Shown: positions 17,561-26,487 of the stretch, one piece after another | Layout: each line of letters starts with the position of its first letter | Position numbering within the stretch: the stretch's first letter is position 1 | Source: Gammaproteobacteria bacterium | GTDB lineage: Bacteria > Pseudomonadota > Gammaproteobacteria > GCA-001735895 | Direction: 5' to 3' | Assembly: GCA_024232855.1 (NCBI GenBank) | Contig: JAAEPH010000122.1 | Span: 1 to 45,539, forward strand | Length of the DNA: 45,539 nt | Translations under genes and position numbers: made by a program | The notes under the pieces: generated by a model | Databases searched by the model: none | What the model saw: only the letters and a program-made list of their open reading frames with translations | What the model was told of the DNA's origin: nothing

Positions 17561-18289
17561 TTAGCTGATCCAGATCAAGCTTGCCATACGACCCGTGACG
17601 GCTTCACGGCGGTAGGAATAAAACAGATCGGCATCGCCATAGCTACAATATGGAGCGCGCGCCACCTGGTCGAAGCCGGCCGTGCGCAGCACCGACTCGG
17701 CCAGGCCAGCGAGATCACATAGCCAGTGTCCCGGACGATTTGCGCTGAAGCAGGATTGCGCGTTCGCAACCCTGTCGATAAAGGCGCCGCGAACTTCATC
17801 GCCGACCTCGAAGCAGGATTGCGAGATACCCGGGCCGATCCACGCCAGCAGATGCCGAGCGGGCGAGTGCAGCGCGGCGATTGTCGCTTCGATCACGCCA
17901 GCCTGCAGGCCGCGCCAACCCGCATGTATCGCGGCGACTTCGCTGCCCGCGCGATTGCAAACCAGGATCGGCAGGCAGTCGGCGGTCATGACGACGGCGA
18001 TCTTGCCGGGTTCGCGAGTGATCGCGGCATCGGCATCGCGATTACTGTCCTGCTCCAGCGTGACGGCATGGACGCCGTGAGTCTGGTTGATCCAGCAGGG
18101 CTCCGACGGCAATGCCAGCGCCCCACGCAGCAGACGCCTGTTTTCCATAACGTCAGCGTCGCGATCGCCCACGTGCAGCCCCAGGTTGAAGGCGTCGAAC
18201 GGGGCAAGGCTAACCCCACCTCGGCGAGTCGTACAACAAGCGTGAATTGTGGAAGGCGCTTGCCAGTTTGGTTGAATCGTCTCAATCAT
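17561..18289 (-). CDS. pgeF: PgeF/YfiH multicopper-type purine nucleoside phosphorylase/peptidoglycan editing factor
   Basis: The 242 residues show the laccase-like DUF152 fold, with zinc/copper-binding residues in INQTHGV, MTADCLPI and IHAGWRG. Members act on purine nucleosides and on misincorporated muropeptide precursors, so the cellular role is usually given as both. It overlaps the end of rluD by eight bases on the same strand (TGA of rluD inside the pgeF start region), a conserved rluD-pgeF pair in gammaproteobacteria. In many relatives clpB follows; here that order is kept, but with the hairpin element inserted between. Confidence 0.93.
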   Translation of the reverse strand: MIETIQPNWQAPSTIHACCTTRRGGVSLAPFDAFNLGLHVGDRDADVMENRRLLRGALALPSEPCWINQTHGVHAVTLEQDSNRDADAAITREPGKIAVVMTADCLPILVCNRAGSEVAAIHAGWRGLQAGVIEATIAALHSPARHLLAWIGPGISQSCFEVGDEVRGAFIDRVANAQSCFSANRPGHWLCDLAGLAESVLRTAGFDQVARAPYCSYGDADLFYSYRREAVTGRMASLIWIS

Positions 18290-19226
18290 ACCGCTTCAAG
18301 GCCTCCAACAGTGTCGCAAAATCATCGGGCAAGGCGGCTTCGAAACTTAGCAGCTCGCGACTGCCGGGATGTTCGAAGCTGAGCCGTTCGGCATGTAGCG
18401 CCTGGCGCCTGAAACCCTGAATGACGTCCGCCAGTGCTTCGTCGACGCCGACCGGAATGCGCTGGCGCCCGCCGTACAGGCTGTCACCGAGCAACGGGTA
18501 ATTGATGTGCGCCATGTGCACGCGAATCTGGTGGGTACGCCCGGTTTCCAGCTGCACCCTGACCAGGCTGTGATGCGCAAACTTGCGCGCCACCTGGAAA
18601 TGCGTTATCGCCGTTTTGCCGCCGCTTTGCACCGACATTTTTTTACGATTCTGCGAATGACGGCCAATGCACGTTTCGATGGTTCTACCCGCGGTCACCA
18701 CGCCCCGGGCTACGGCTATATACTCACGCTTTACACGGCGTGCCTGCAATTGCTCGACCAGCCAGTGGTGGGCACTCAGGTTACGCGCCACCACCATCAC
18801 GCCGGTGGTGTCCTTGTCGAGCCGATGCACTATGCCGGCGCGCGGCAGCTGCTGCAAACGCGGGTCATGCGCCAGCAATCCGTTGACCAGGGTTCCGTCC
18901 TGATGCCCGGCCGCGGGATGAACCACCAGGTCTGTCGGCTTGTTAATGACGAAGATATCCTCATCCTGGTGCAGGATTTCGAACTCGATGGCCTGGGGTT
19001 GATCTGATATGACATCCTGCTCGGGGACGTCGAGGTCGACCAGGTCACCACTGAAAACCTTTTGCCGGGGTTTACAGTATTCACGGTTAATGCAGACGAA
19101 TCCCTGCCGGATCCAACGCTGAATCTTGCTGCGCGAGTAGTCGGGTAACAATTGCTGCAGGGCCTGATCGAGGCGGTTGCCGGCCTGGCTTTTTTCAATG
19201 CGGAAACTTTGCTGAATTAATTTCAT
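18282..19226 (-). CDS. rluD: 23S rRNA pseudouridine synthase RluD
   Basis: RluD converts uridines in helix 69 of 23S rRNA (positions 1911, 1915 and 1917 in E. coli) to pseudouridine. The product is about 314 residues from the ATG at 19224-19226. It has an S4 RNA-binding domain (AGNRLDQALQQLLPDYSRSKIQ), the catalytic Asp in VHRLDKDTTG, and the late GRTHQIRVHM. The frame extends 16 codons upstream into unconserved sequence. It is divergent from bamD, a conserved gammaproteobacterial layout. Confidence 0.95.
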   Translation of the reverse strand: MKLIQQSFRIEKSQAGNRLDQALQQLLPDYSRSKIQRWIRQGFVCINREYCKPRQKVFSGDLVDLDVPEQDVISDQPQAIEFEILHQDEDIFVINKPTDLVVHPAAGHQDGTLVNGLLAHDPRLQQLPRAGIVHRLDKDTTGVMVVARNLSAHHWLVEQLQARRVKREYIAVARGVVTAGRTIETCIGRHSQNRKKMSVQSGGKTAITHFQVARKFAHHSLVRVQLETGRTHQIRVHMAHINYPLLGDSLYGGRQRIPVGVDEALADVIQGFRRQALHAERLSFEHPGSRELLSFEAALPDDFATLLEALKRYD

Positions 19227-19232
19227 GCGCTG

Positions 19233-19261
19233 GTTATACTGCTTGTCCTGTTGTACAGCAA
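19233..19261 (-). promoter_or_regulatory. Candidate rluD promoter
   Basis: On the minus strand TTGCTG (19256-19261), a 17-base spacer and TATAAC (19233-19238) fit sigma-70 consensus well. The -10 ends only seven bases before the rluD ATG, so transcription would begin at or very near the start codon and give a leaderless message. Either that is real, or the match is accidental. Confidence 0.3.
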
Positions 19262-19292
19262 GTGATCCGGACACATCAAACGATTTACTACC

Positions 19293-20039
19293 ATGCGCGT
19301 CATTTCACAACTTACGCTAGCACTCAGCCTGGCATTTTTTCTGTCGGCCTGTGGCCCCAAGGAAGATATCGACCCCACGACTGACTGGAGCGTCGAGGAA
19401 TTTTACCTCGTAGCCCGCGCCGAACTCGACGATGGCAACTACCTCACCGCTATCGAATACTACGAAACGCTGGAGTCGCGATTTCCTTTCGGGAAGTACG
19501 CCACGCAGGCGCAAATCGACGTCGCCTACGCCTATTTCAAGTTTGAGGAGCCGGATTCCGCAATTACCGCGCTCGATCGTTTCATCAAGTTACACCCGCG
19601 CCATCCGGCGGTGGATTATGCCTATTACCTGAAAGGCCTGGTTAATTTCGAACGCGGCGGCACCATTCTCGATATCATCTCGGAGCGCGACCTGTCGGAA
19701 TTCGACAAGGACCTGTTGTTGCGGGCCTACAATGACTTCCAGTTACTGGTGCAGCGCTTTCCCGGCAGCAAGTATGCCACCGATGCGCGCAAGCGCATGA
19801 TTTATCTGCGCAATGAACTGGCGCGCGCCGATTACAACGTCGCCAGCTACTACGCCACTCGCGAAGCCTGGATCGCGGTTGCCGGCAGGACCCGCTTTAT
19901 TCTGGAGAATTACCAGGGCTCGGTCGTTATCAAGTCCACCCTCGAGTTACAGCTCAAGGCCTATCAGGAACTCGGACTCGACGAACTCGCGCGCGACACG
20001 CAGCGAATCATCGACCTGAACTATGGCGACAAGTCCTGA
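19293..20039 (+). CDS. bamD: Outer-membrane assembly lipoprotein BamD
   Basis: BamD is an essential partner of BamA in inserting beta-barrel proteins into the outer membrane. The 248 residues start with a lipoprotein signal ending in LSAC (Cys near residue 20), followed by five TPR-like repeats, with family marks YYETLESRFPFGKYA, YAYYLKGL and RFPGSKYA-DA. Length equals the usual 245. A Glu/Asp-rich N-terminal part follows the lipidated cysteine. It is divergent from rluD. Confidence 0.96.
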   Translation: MRVISQLTLALSLAFFLSACGPKEDIDPTTDWSVEEFYLVARAELDDGNYLTAIEYYETLESRFPFGKYATQAQIDVAYAYFKFEEPDSAITALDRFIKLHPRHPAVDYAYYLKGLVNFERGGTILDIISERDLSEFDKDLLLRAYNDFQLLVQRFPGSKYATDARKRMIYLRNELARADYNVASYYATREAWIAVAGRTRFILENYQGSVVIKSTLELQLKAYQELGLDELARDTQRIIDLNYGDKS

Positions 20040-20060
20040 GCAGCGAGAAGAGGCTGGCCC

Positions 20061-20288
20061 ATGCAGTACAGAAATCTCGGCAGCAGCGATATTCGCGTCA
20101 GTGAGATCTGTCTGGGATCGATGACCTGGGGCACGCAGAATAGCGAGGCCGAGGGTCACGCCCAGATCGACTGTGCCCTCGACCATGGCGTCAATTTTAT
20201 CGATACCGCGGCCAGTGAGCTTGAACTCGGCACCGAAGTGCTCGAAGATATACTCTCTGTTTACCGACGTTACCCGATACCCTTCTGA
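20061..20288 (+). pseudogene. Aldo/keto reductase with large in-frame internal deletion
   Basis: Codons 1-50 match the start of Tas-type aldo/keto reductases (MQYRNLGSSDIRVSEICLG, then MTWG and GVNFIDTA). The remaining 25 codons ([20 protein letters not shown]) match the very C-terminus of the same family. About 270 internal residues, with the catalytic Tyr, Lys and His and the NADPH site, are missing, and the frame is kept. The usual length is about 345. The gene lies 21 bases after bamD and 11 before nadE. No enzyme activity is expected; a short translated remnant may persist because it sits inside an operon. Confidence 0.8.
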
Positions 20289-20299
20289 AAGTTAAAGAC

Positions 20300-21130
20300 A
20301 TGAACCAGGCCGATATCATTGCCGAAATGCAGGTCTTGCCCGAGATCGACGTCGATTTCGAAATTCGACGCCGGCTCGATTTCATCAAGCACCAGATGGA
20401 ACTGAGCGGGCAGAAGACACTGGTGCTGGGGATCAGCGGCGGCATCGATTCCTGCACCTGCGGGCGTCTCGCGCAGCTTGGCGTCGACGAACTGAACCAA
20501 TCGGCCGGCGGGTATCGATTTATCGCGGTACGCCTGCCCTACGCGACCCAGGCAGACGAGGCCGATGCGCAACTATCGATCGATTTCATCCAGCCGAGTC
20601 ATAGTCTAGCGGTCAATGTCCAACCCGGCACCGACGCCATCCACCAGTCGGTGATGCAGGCGCTCGAGTCACGGGGACTCGGCGATATCGACGACGACAA
20701 ACAGGATTTCGCCAAAGGCAACGTCAAGGCGAGGGTACGCATGGTGGCGCAGTATGAAATAGTCGGCCTGCTCGGCGGGCTGGTGCTCGGCACCGACCAT
20801 TCGGCTGAAAACGTCACCGGCTTCTACACCAAGTACGGTGATGGCGCCTGCGACCTGGCGCCGCTGTTCGGGCTCAACAAGCGCCAGGTTCGCCAACTCG
20901 CGGCGCAGCTTGGCGCGCCCGCAGGCATCATCACCAAAACACCGACCGCGGACCTCGAAACGTTGGCGCCGGAGAAAGCCGATGAGGTCGCGCTTGGCCT
21001 GAGCTACGACCAGATCGACGACTACCTCGAAGGCAAGCCCATCGACGCTGATGCGGCCGAGCGCCTGATACACATCTACCTCACCACCGCCCACAAACGC
21101 CAGCCCATCGCCACCATCTACGATCAGTAG
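20300..21130 (+). CDS. nadE: Ammonia-dependent NAD+ synthetase
   Basis: NadE makes NAD+ from deamido-NAD, ATP and ammonia. The 276 residues show the PP-loop [10 protein letters not shown] near residue 44, the [19 protein letters not shown] block, and a Lys-Thr-Pro-Thr-Ala-Asp-Leu motif. There is no N-terminal nitrilase domain, so ammonia rather than glutamine is the donor; the length matches E. coli NadE (275). It probably shares a transcript with bamD and the reductase remnant. The stop is followed by about 250 bases without a gene. Confidence 0.95.
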   Translation: MNQADIIAEMQVLPEIDVDFEIRRRLDFIKHQMELSGQKTLVLGISGGIDSCTCGRLAQLGVDELNQSAGGYRFIAVRLPYATQADEADAQLSIDFIQPSHSLAVNVQPGTDAIHQSVMQALESRGLGDIDDDKQDFAKGNVKARVRMVAQYEIVGLLGGLVLGTDHSAENVTGFYTKYGDGACDLAPLFGLNKRQVRQLAAQLGAPAGIITKTPTADLETLAPEKADEVALGLSYDQIDDYLEGKPIDADAAERLIHIYLTTAHKRQPIATIYDQ

Positions 21131-21205
21131 AGCATCGCTTGCCTCTTACTTGATCAGTGGGATGAGAGATCGAAGCCCCGATATCAGAGCTGTGAAAACT
21201 GTTGA

Positions 21206-21291
21206 GGCGTGGGCGTCGGGATTTCTATTGCGGGATTTCGCGCGACAGGGACGTCGTGCTCCCGCAATAGAATTCCCGGCGGCCGCGCCGT
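21206..21291. repeat. Long hairpin after nadE
   Basis: GGGATTTCTATTGCGGGA (21218-21235) and TCCCGCAATAGAATTCCC (21260-21277) pair over 18 bases with one mismatch, and the flanks GGCGTGGGCGTC and GGCCGCGCC extend the stem further. Nadir loop about 24 bases. It lies between the convergent nadE and lipA. No T-run follows, so it is more a repeat-type hairpin than a simple terminator. I see no second copy in this window. Confidence 0.6.
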
Positions 21292-21387
21292 CGAAGGCAA
21301 TACTTCCAGCAGAGGTGCCATCTATTGACAGGGTTACAAACTCGTATCCTCGATGGGGACAGTGCTGTAAGTCCGAGCCCTTAACAG

Positions 21388-22341
21388 TCAGGTTTTGAGG
21401 ACGGATTCGGCCTGCAGGTCGGCGTGGTAGGAGGAGCGTACCATCGGGGCGCTGGCAACCTGGTCGAAGCCGATGGATTCGGCATAGGCGCCGAGTTCGT
21501 CGAACTCCTCGGGGGTAACAAAGCGTTCGACCGCGAGATGATCGAGAGTGGGTTGCAGGTACTGGCCCAGGGTCAGCATGTTGACGTCGTGTGCTCGCAT
21601 ATCACGCAACACCTGCCTGACCTCTTCGAGTTCCTCGCCAAGGCCGAGCATCAAGCCCGATTTCGTCGGCACCCGCGGATGCACCTGCTTGAAACTCTGC
21701 AACAGGTCCAGCGACCATTGATAATCCGATCCCGGGCGGATCTTCTTGTACAGCGACGGCACCGACTCGAGATTATGGTTAAAGACGTCGGGCGGCGAGC
21801 GGGTCATGATCTCAAGCGCGACTTCCATGCGACCGCGAAAATCCGGAGTCAGTATTTCAATCTTGATATCGGGACTGAGCTTGCGTGTTTCCTCTATGCA
21901 TTCGACAAAGTGCCCGGCGCCACCGTCGCGCAAATCGTCGCGATCTACCGAAGTGATGACCACGTAACGCAAATCCATGGCGCTGATCGTGCGCGCCAGG
22001 CTGGCAGGCTCGGAGCTGTCCAGCGCATTCGGCCGACCATGCCCGACATCGCAGAACGGGCAACGCCGCGTACAGATATCGCCCATGATCATAAAGGTCG
22101 CGGTACCCTTGGAGAAGCACTCACCGAGATTGGGACAGGAGGCTTCTTCGCAGACGGTGTAAAGGTTGTTTTCGCGCAGGCGCGCCCTGAGTTGGCGCGC
22201 GTGATCGCCGCTCGGCGCCCTGGCTCGAATCCAGGCCGGCTTGCGCTTCACCGAGGTAGACGGCACCACCTTGATCGGTATGCGCGCAACCTTGTCGGCG
22301 CCCTTAAGCTTGACGCCCTGTACTACTTGATTCTTTTTCAC
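21388..22341 (-). CDS. lipA: Lipoyl synthase
   Basis: LipA is a radical SAM enzyme that inserts two sulfurs into protein-bound octanoyl groups. It has 317 residues. The auxiliary cluster cysteines are in [12 protein letters not shown], and the radical SAM C-x3-C-x2-C is CTRRCPFC near residue 90. The C-terminal RSSYHAD carries the conserved serine ligand of the auxiliary cluster. It overlaps the end of lipB by 38 bases on the same strand, so the two are translated from one message. Confidence 0.96.
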   Translation of the reverse strand: MKKNQVVQGVKLKGADKVARIPIKVVPSTSVKRKPAWIRARAPSGDHARQLRARLRENNLYTVCEEASCPNLGECFSKGTATFMIMGDICTRRCPFCDVGHGRPNALDSSEPASLARTISAMDLRYVVITSVDRDDLRDGGAGHFVECIEETRKLSPDIKIEILTPDFRGRMEVALEIMTRSPPDVFNHNLESVPSLYKKIRPGSDYQWSLDLLQSFKQVHPRVPTKSGLMLGLGEELEEVRQVLRDMRAHDVNMLTLGQYLQPTLDHLAVERFVTPEEFDELGAYAESIGFDQVASAPMVRSSYHADLQAESVLKT

Positions 22342-22957
22342 CCAGGTTCCCTATTAATATTCCGGCGAGTTCGTGCCCCACCTGTTCTACGGTTCTGTTC
22401 ACTCCCAGATCACGCAACTGGCTAACCGCGAGGCCGCGGTATCCGCAGGGATTGATGCGGGTAAAAGGTTCCAGTTCCATATCGACGTTCAGACTCAAGC
22501 CATGATAGCAACATCCTTTTCGTATGCGCAAACCCAGCGCCGCTATCTTCGCCTGCCCGACGTAGACGCCGGGAGCGCCGTCGCGCGTATGTGCCGCGAT
22601 GCGGTAACCGCGCAGCAGGTCGATTACCGATTTTTCGATTTTCGCGACCAGCCCCTTGACACCCAGGCCCAGGCGGTTCAGATCGAGTAGACAGTAAAGC
22701 ACCAGTTGGCCCGGGCCGTGGTAGGTGATCTGCCCGCCGCGATCGATTTGCAGCACGGGAATATCACCCGCATCGAGCAGGTGTTCGGCACGGCCGTTGA
22801 GACCCTGGGTAAACACCGGGGCATGCTCGGTAATCCAGAGCTGGTCGCGGGTATGCGCGTCGCGAACATGCGTGAAATCCCTCATCGCATCCCAGGTTTC
22901 CCGGTAATCGGATCTTCCCAGGTTCCTGACTGCCACTAGATTTGCCTGAATCGTCAT
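22304..22957 (-). CDS. lipB: Octanoyl-ACP:protein octanoyltransferase LipB
   Basis: LipB transfers octanoyl from acyl carrier protein to lipoyl domains. The product is 217 residues from the ATG at 22955-22957. Marks are [14 protein letters not shown] near the middle, the catalytic Lys in [12 protein letters not shown] and the catalytic Cys in INPCGYRGL. The frame runs 19 codons further upstream without conservation. Its C-terminal coding end overlaps lipA. Hairpin element copy 2 separates it from ybeD. Confidence 0.95.
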   Translation of the reverse strand: MTIQANLVAVRNLGRSDYRETWDAMRDFTHVRDAHTRDQLWITEHAPVFTQGLNGRAEHLLDAGDIPVLQIDRGGQITYHGPGQLVLYCLLDLNRLGLGVKGLVAKIEKSVIDLLRGYRIAAHTRDGAPGVYVGQAKIAALGLRIRKGCCYHGLSLNVDMELEPFTRINPCGYRGLAVSQLRDLGVNRTVEQVGHELAGILIGNLGEKESSSTGRQA

Positions 22958-23062
22958 CGATGCTGCCAGCGAACTATCATAGTGAAATCGGAGTTTACAC
23001 GAGACCGGTCGCATTGGTCGGCAATGCCTGACCTGGATCCGCTAACACAGGACTGATCAATA

Positions 23063-23200
23063 AGGTTCTCGCGGAGGCGCAGAGGCGCTGGGAACGCTGA
23101 GATTATTTTGCAGGATGAGTGTCTGGATATCCAAATTCAACTTCCGCCAGCCCCTTTATCCTTCTGCGCGCTCCGCCTCTCCGCGCCTCCGCGAGAATCT
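23063..23200 (+). repeat. TTCTCGC hairpin element, copy 2 (138 bp)
   Basis: AGGTTCTCGCGGAGGCGCAG at the left pairs with CCGCGCCTCCGCGAGAATCT at the right. The core TTTTGCAGG...ATCCAAATTC matches copy 1 at 17373-17513 in order and orientation, so the two are homologous elements rather than chance hairpins. Arm differences are largely compensatory, which keeps the stem. It fills most of the 263-base gap between ybeD and lipB and probably weakens read-through between them. Confidence 0.8.
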
Positions 23201-23220
23201 CCCTGGCAAGCATAAGCAGG

Positions 23221-23508
23221 CTAGAGCGACATCACCACCTGGTCACAGTCGTACAAATCGCGGTAAATGTCCTCGAGCTGCTGCTGCGTATAAACGGTAA
23301 AGGTCAGGGTCAATGCCAGGTACTTGCCGCTCCGACTGTTGCGTTTACGAACTTCGATATGTTCCGCCTCTGGACAACGCGCCCTGACAAGGCTCAATAC
23401 GATCGATTCGAAATCATCGCGCGGCTTACCGAAAACCTTGAGCGGATATCGGTTGGGGTAGTCCAGGAGGGCCAGCGCGGATTCCGTCGGCCGCTGATCA
23501 TCGGTCAT
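23221..23508 (-). CDS. ybeD: YbeD/DUF493 family protein
   Basis: This small 95-residue protein has the DUF493 ferredoxin-like fold: YPLKVFGKP near the start and a late L-x-L-T-F-T-V strand followed by LEDIYRDL. It is thought to bind small ligands as a regulatory domain, but no firm function is established. The ATG overlaps the dacA stop by one base (TAATG). The dacA-ybeD-lipB-lipA order is classic for gammaproteobacteria. Confidence 0.92.
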   Translation of the reverse strand: MTDDQRPTESALALLDYPNRYPLKVFGKPRDDFESIVLSLVRARCPEAEHIEVRKRNSRSGKYLALTLTFTVYTQQQLEDIYRDLYDCDQVVMSL

Positions 23509-24638
23509 TAGCGAAACATCAGTTTAATGCTGTCCATTGCCCTGTCGATAAGACTCCCCTCGTTGACCGCCTGCATGGCGACGATGGGCTCGCTGAGTAT
23601 CAACTCGTCATCGAGCTTGATATTTACCTGCCCGAGCGCCTGCCCGCGGGTAACCGGTGCGGAAATTTCGCGATCGATTTCCATCGAGGCATCGAGGTCA
23701 CGGTAGCGCCCACGCGGTATGGTGATGAAAATATCCTTACCGACGCCCATGCTGACCTGTTCCCGATCGCCGTACCAGATGCGCGCGGTCTGCAGCACTT
23801 CGTCGGCGCGATACAGTTTGTGGCTATCAAAATAACGAAAACCATAGTTCAACAGCGACTGGCTGCTCTGCGTGCGCGCCTTGTCGGAGGAAGTCCCGAG
23901 CACCACCGATATGAGTCGCATTTCATCGCGTTCGGCCGAAGCCACCAGGCAGAAACCAGCCGCCTCGGTATGCCCGGTCTTGACTCCGTCAACCGAGTCA
24001 TCGCGCCATAACAGGCGGTTACGATTGAACTGGCGAATCTTGTTGAAGGTGTATTCGCGCTCCTTGTAATGGCGATATGATCCCGGGAATTCATCGATGA
24101 CCACTCTTGTCAGAATGGCGATATCGCGCGCGCTGCTATAATGGTTTTCATCCGGCCATCCCGTCGCATTGACGTAATGGGTGTTGGTCATACCGAGTAG
24201 TTTCGCCTGGTGGTTCATATAGCCCGCAAAGGCCGATTCCGAACCGGCTATGTGTTCCGCCAGCGCGACACTGGCATCGTTGCCAGACTGGATGATCAAG
24301 CCCTTGAGCAAGTCTTCCACGGACACCTGCTTGCCGACTTCGACGAACATCTTGGATCCCTTCATGCGCCAGGCCTTCTCGCTGATGGTCACCATTTCAT
24401 CGAGAGATACATCACCATCGGCAATCGCTTTATCGACCAGGTAGGCCGTCATCAGCTTGGTGATACTGGCGGGCTCGACCGCTTCATCCGGGTTTTTCTC
24501 GGCGAGTACACGGTCCGAATCAAAATCGACCAGGAAATAACTGGTGGCGTCGAGCGCCGGCGGATTGGGAATCGGTTTGGCGGCCGACCAGCTTACCGCG
24601 GGAATCAGCAGGGCCAGAAGTAGCGAGATGAGTTTCAT
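23508..24638 (-). CDS. dacA: D-alanyl-D-alanine carboxypeptidase (PBP5/6 type)
   Basis: This enzyme trims the terminal D-Ala from peptidoglycan pentapeptides and so limits cross-linking. The 376-residue product has an N-terminal signal peptide (MKLISLLLALLIPAVSWSA). The catalytic serine motif is SITK, followed by SGN and KTG, all at normal spacing. A C-terminal beta-rich domain and an amphipathic end (IDRAMDSIKLMF) that would attach to the inner membrane complete it. The start is the ATG at 24636-24638; the frame extends 21 codons upstream without a signal sequence. Confidence 0.95.
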   Translation of the reverse strand: MKLISLLLALLIPAVSWSAAKPIPNPPALDATSYFLVDFDSDRVLAEKNPDEAVEPASITKLMTAYLVDKAIADGDVSLDEMVTISEKAWRMKGSKMFVEVGKQVSVEDLLKGLIIQSGNDASVALAEHIAGSESAFAGYMNHQAKLLGMTNTHYVNATGWPDENHYSSARDIAILTRVVIDEFPGSYRHYKEREYTFNKIRQFNRNRLLWRDDSVDGVKTGHTEAAGFCLVASAERDEMRLISVVLGTSSDKARTQSSQSLLNYGFRYFDSHKLYRADEVLQTARIWYGDREQVSMGVGKDIFITIPRGRYRDLDASMEIDREISAPVTRGQALGQVNIKLDDELILSEPIVAMQAVNEGSLIDRAMDSIKLMFR

Positions 24639-24706
24639 ATAGAGGGGTCGGGAGGGGTTTGCAAATGAGACGCGATTGTAGCGATCACGACGATTGCTCA
24701 CAAGGT

Positions 24707-25495
24707 TTATTCGGCATCGTCCTGCACCACGATACGCGCCGTCTGAAATCCCTTGTCGCGTAATCGCGACAGGATTGCATTGGCCTCGTCGACATCAAAC
24801 AACGGCCCGACGCGCACCCGGTAATACAACCCGTTATCGGTCTGCAACCGCGATATTCTCGCGGATGACTCGTTGGCGGCGATCAGGCTCTGCACCAGGT
24901 TGTTGGCATTGAGATGACTCGAGAAAGAGCCCATTTGAATAAACAGCGATACCTCCGGCTCAATATCAACGGGCAGCGGAATGCTGCGCACCGTGCTTGT
25001 CGGCTTGCGTTCGCCCTGCCTGAGCACGCTGATCTTGACATTGGCGGTGCCGGGGCCATCGACACCCAGCTTTTTCGCCGCGGCATAAGACAGGTCGATG
25101 ATACGCCCATCGATAAATGGGCCACGATCGTTGACGCGCACCACCGCCGAACGACCATTATCCAGGTTCCTGACGTGGACATAGACCGGTATCGGCAGGG
25201 TTTTATGCGCCGCGGTCATCGCATGCATATTGTAAACCTCGCCACTGGAAGTCGGGCGTCCGTGAAACTTGGTTCCATACCAGGAGGCGACCCCGCGCTG
25301 AACGAATCCCTCGGCGCTATTGAGCACGTAGTATCGTTTACCGAAGACGACGTAGGATGACGGATTCCCCTGGCTCGACGGTGTCGTCGCCGGTACCCCG
25401 CTCGCCTGTTGGTTGCCACGCTGGCTTATCGGCACACCGAAGGTACAGGCGCCTAGCGTATACAGCAGCAATAACAGGGTAAGCGATCGGCTCAT
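24707..25495 (-). CDS. rlpA: Rare lipoprotein A, septal/lateral lytic transglycosylase
   Basis: The product has 262 residues. The lipoprotein signal ends in LGAC (Cys near 17). A double-psi beta-barrel domain spans about residues 60-150 (GVASWYGTKFHGRPTSSGE, then VRVNDRGPF, with the catalytic Asp). A C-terminal SPOR domain (about 185-260) binds denuded glycan. RlpA cleaves such glycan at division sites in Pseudomonas. It overlaps mltB by four bases (its ATG lies inside the mltB stop region), so the two are coupled. Confidence 0.93.
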   Translation of the reverse strand: MSRSLTLLLLLYTLGACTFGVPISQRGNQQASGVPATTPSSQGNPSSYVVFGKRYYVLNSAEGFVQRGVASWYGTKFHGRPTSSGEVYNMHAMTAAHKTLPIPVYVHVRNLDNGRSAVVRVNDRGPFIDGRIIDLSYAAAKKLGVDGPGTANVKISVLRQGERKPTSTVRSIPLPVDIEPEVSLFIQMGSFSSHLNANNLVQSLIAANESSARISRLQTDNGLYYRVRVGPLFDVDEANAILSRLRDKGFQTARIVVQDDAE

Positions 25496-26487
25496 GTCGT
25501 ATTTTTATACTTATGCCTGATCAGCATGGCGAGCTGGTAGACCGCCATCGCGTAGAGTTCGCTGTGATTGTAGCGCGTGATAACGTAAAAATTATTAAAC
25601 CCGGCCCAGTGCTCGGGATGACTCGACTGCTGCAACTTGATCAGCGCGACCAGGGTCTGATCATCAATATCGAAATCGGAAACCAGCCCCCTCTGTTTCA
25701 AGTCCTGCCACTTGTATATCGGCTTGACGCCCTCCTCGAGCTGGTCTATCGAATTGTCTTCGATGGCCACCAGCGGTCGCGCGACACGCCCGCCGCGCTG
25801 CCAGCCGTGCCTGACGAAATAGTTGGCAACGCTGCCGGCGATATCGGCAATACTGTCGAACAGGTTGATCTGACCGTCGCCATCAAAGTCGACCGCATAG
25901 CTACGATAACTGGAAGATATGAATTGCGGCATGCCCATTGCGCCGGCGTAGGAACCGCGTAATGCGCGCGCCTCGAAGCCCTGCTCCCTGGCGAGCAGCA
26001 GGAACTGCTCCAGTTCGGTGGTAAAAAACTTTGCCCGGCGCGGGTAATCGAAGGCCAGCGTCACCAGGCTATCGAATACCGGGTCCTTGCCGCGATAAAT
26101 CCCATAAAAGGTTTCGACACCGATAATGGCGACGATGATTTCGGCCGGAACCCCTGTTTTCTCGCTCACTTCAGCCAGCAACTGGTGGTGCTTCTGCCAG
26201 AATTCGACACCACGGTTGATGCGCTTGCCCTTGATAAAAATGCGCCGGTACTGGTACCACTCGAGCTCCTTTTCGGCGGGTTTATCCAGCTTCTCGAACA
26301 AATGCGCTTGCTTTTCGACCTGGCCGAACAAGTCCACCAGTTCCTGTTCCTCGTAGCTGGATTCCGCGGCCACACGCTGTACAAAGGCAGCCACGTCGGC
26401 ACGCCCCTGGTAGTCACCGGCGGTAATTTCGAGGGCCGACGCCGCCGGTGCAAGCACAAACCCCAGGATAACAAGAAATTTTTTCAT
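25492..26487 (-). CDS. mltB: Membrane-bound lytic murein transglycosylase B
   Basis: The product has 331 residues and a signal peptide (MKKFLVILGFVLAPAASA). It is an SLT_2-type domain with the catalytic Glu in GVETFYGIYRG near residue 125 and later marks GAMGMPQF and SYRSYAVDFDGDG. It cuts glycan strands to give anhydromuramyl ends. There is no lipobox cysteine, so it may be soluble in the periplasm rather than lipid-anchored like E. coli MltB. The start is the ATG at 26485-26487, overlapping the rodA stop by one base; a TTG sits one codon before it. Confidence 0.94.
   Translation of the reverse strand: MKKFLVILGFVLAPAASALEITAGDYQGRADVAAFVQRVAAESSYEEQELVDLFGQVEKQAHLFEKLDKPAEKELEWYQYRRIFIKGKRINRGVEFWQKHHQLLAEVSEKTGVPAEIIVAIIGVETFYGIYRGKDPVFDSLVTLAFDYPRRAKFFTTELEQFLLLAREQGFEARALRGSYAGAMGMPQFISSSYRSYAVDFDGDGQINLFDSIADIAGSVANYFVRHGWQRGGRVARPLVAIEDNSIDQLEEGVKPIYKWQDLKQRGLVSDFDIDDQTLVALIKLQQSSHPEHWAGFNNFYVITRYNHSELYAMAVYQLAMLIRHKYKNTT

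Noticed and set aside
21424-22425. 333-codon plus-strand frame opposite lipA
   Set aside because: Antisense shadow of lipA/lipB with no recognisable motif.
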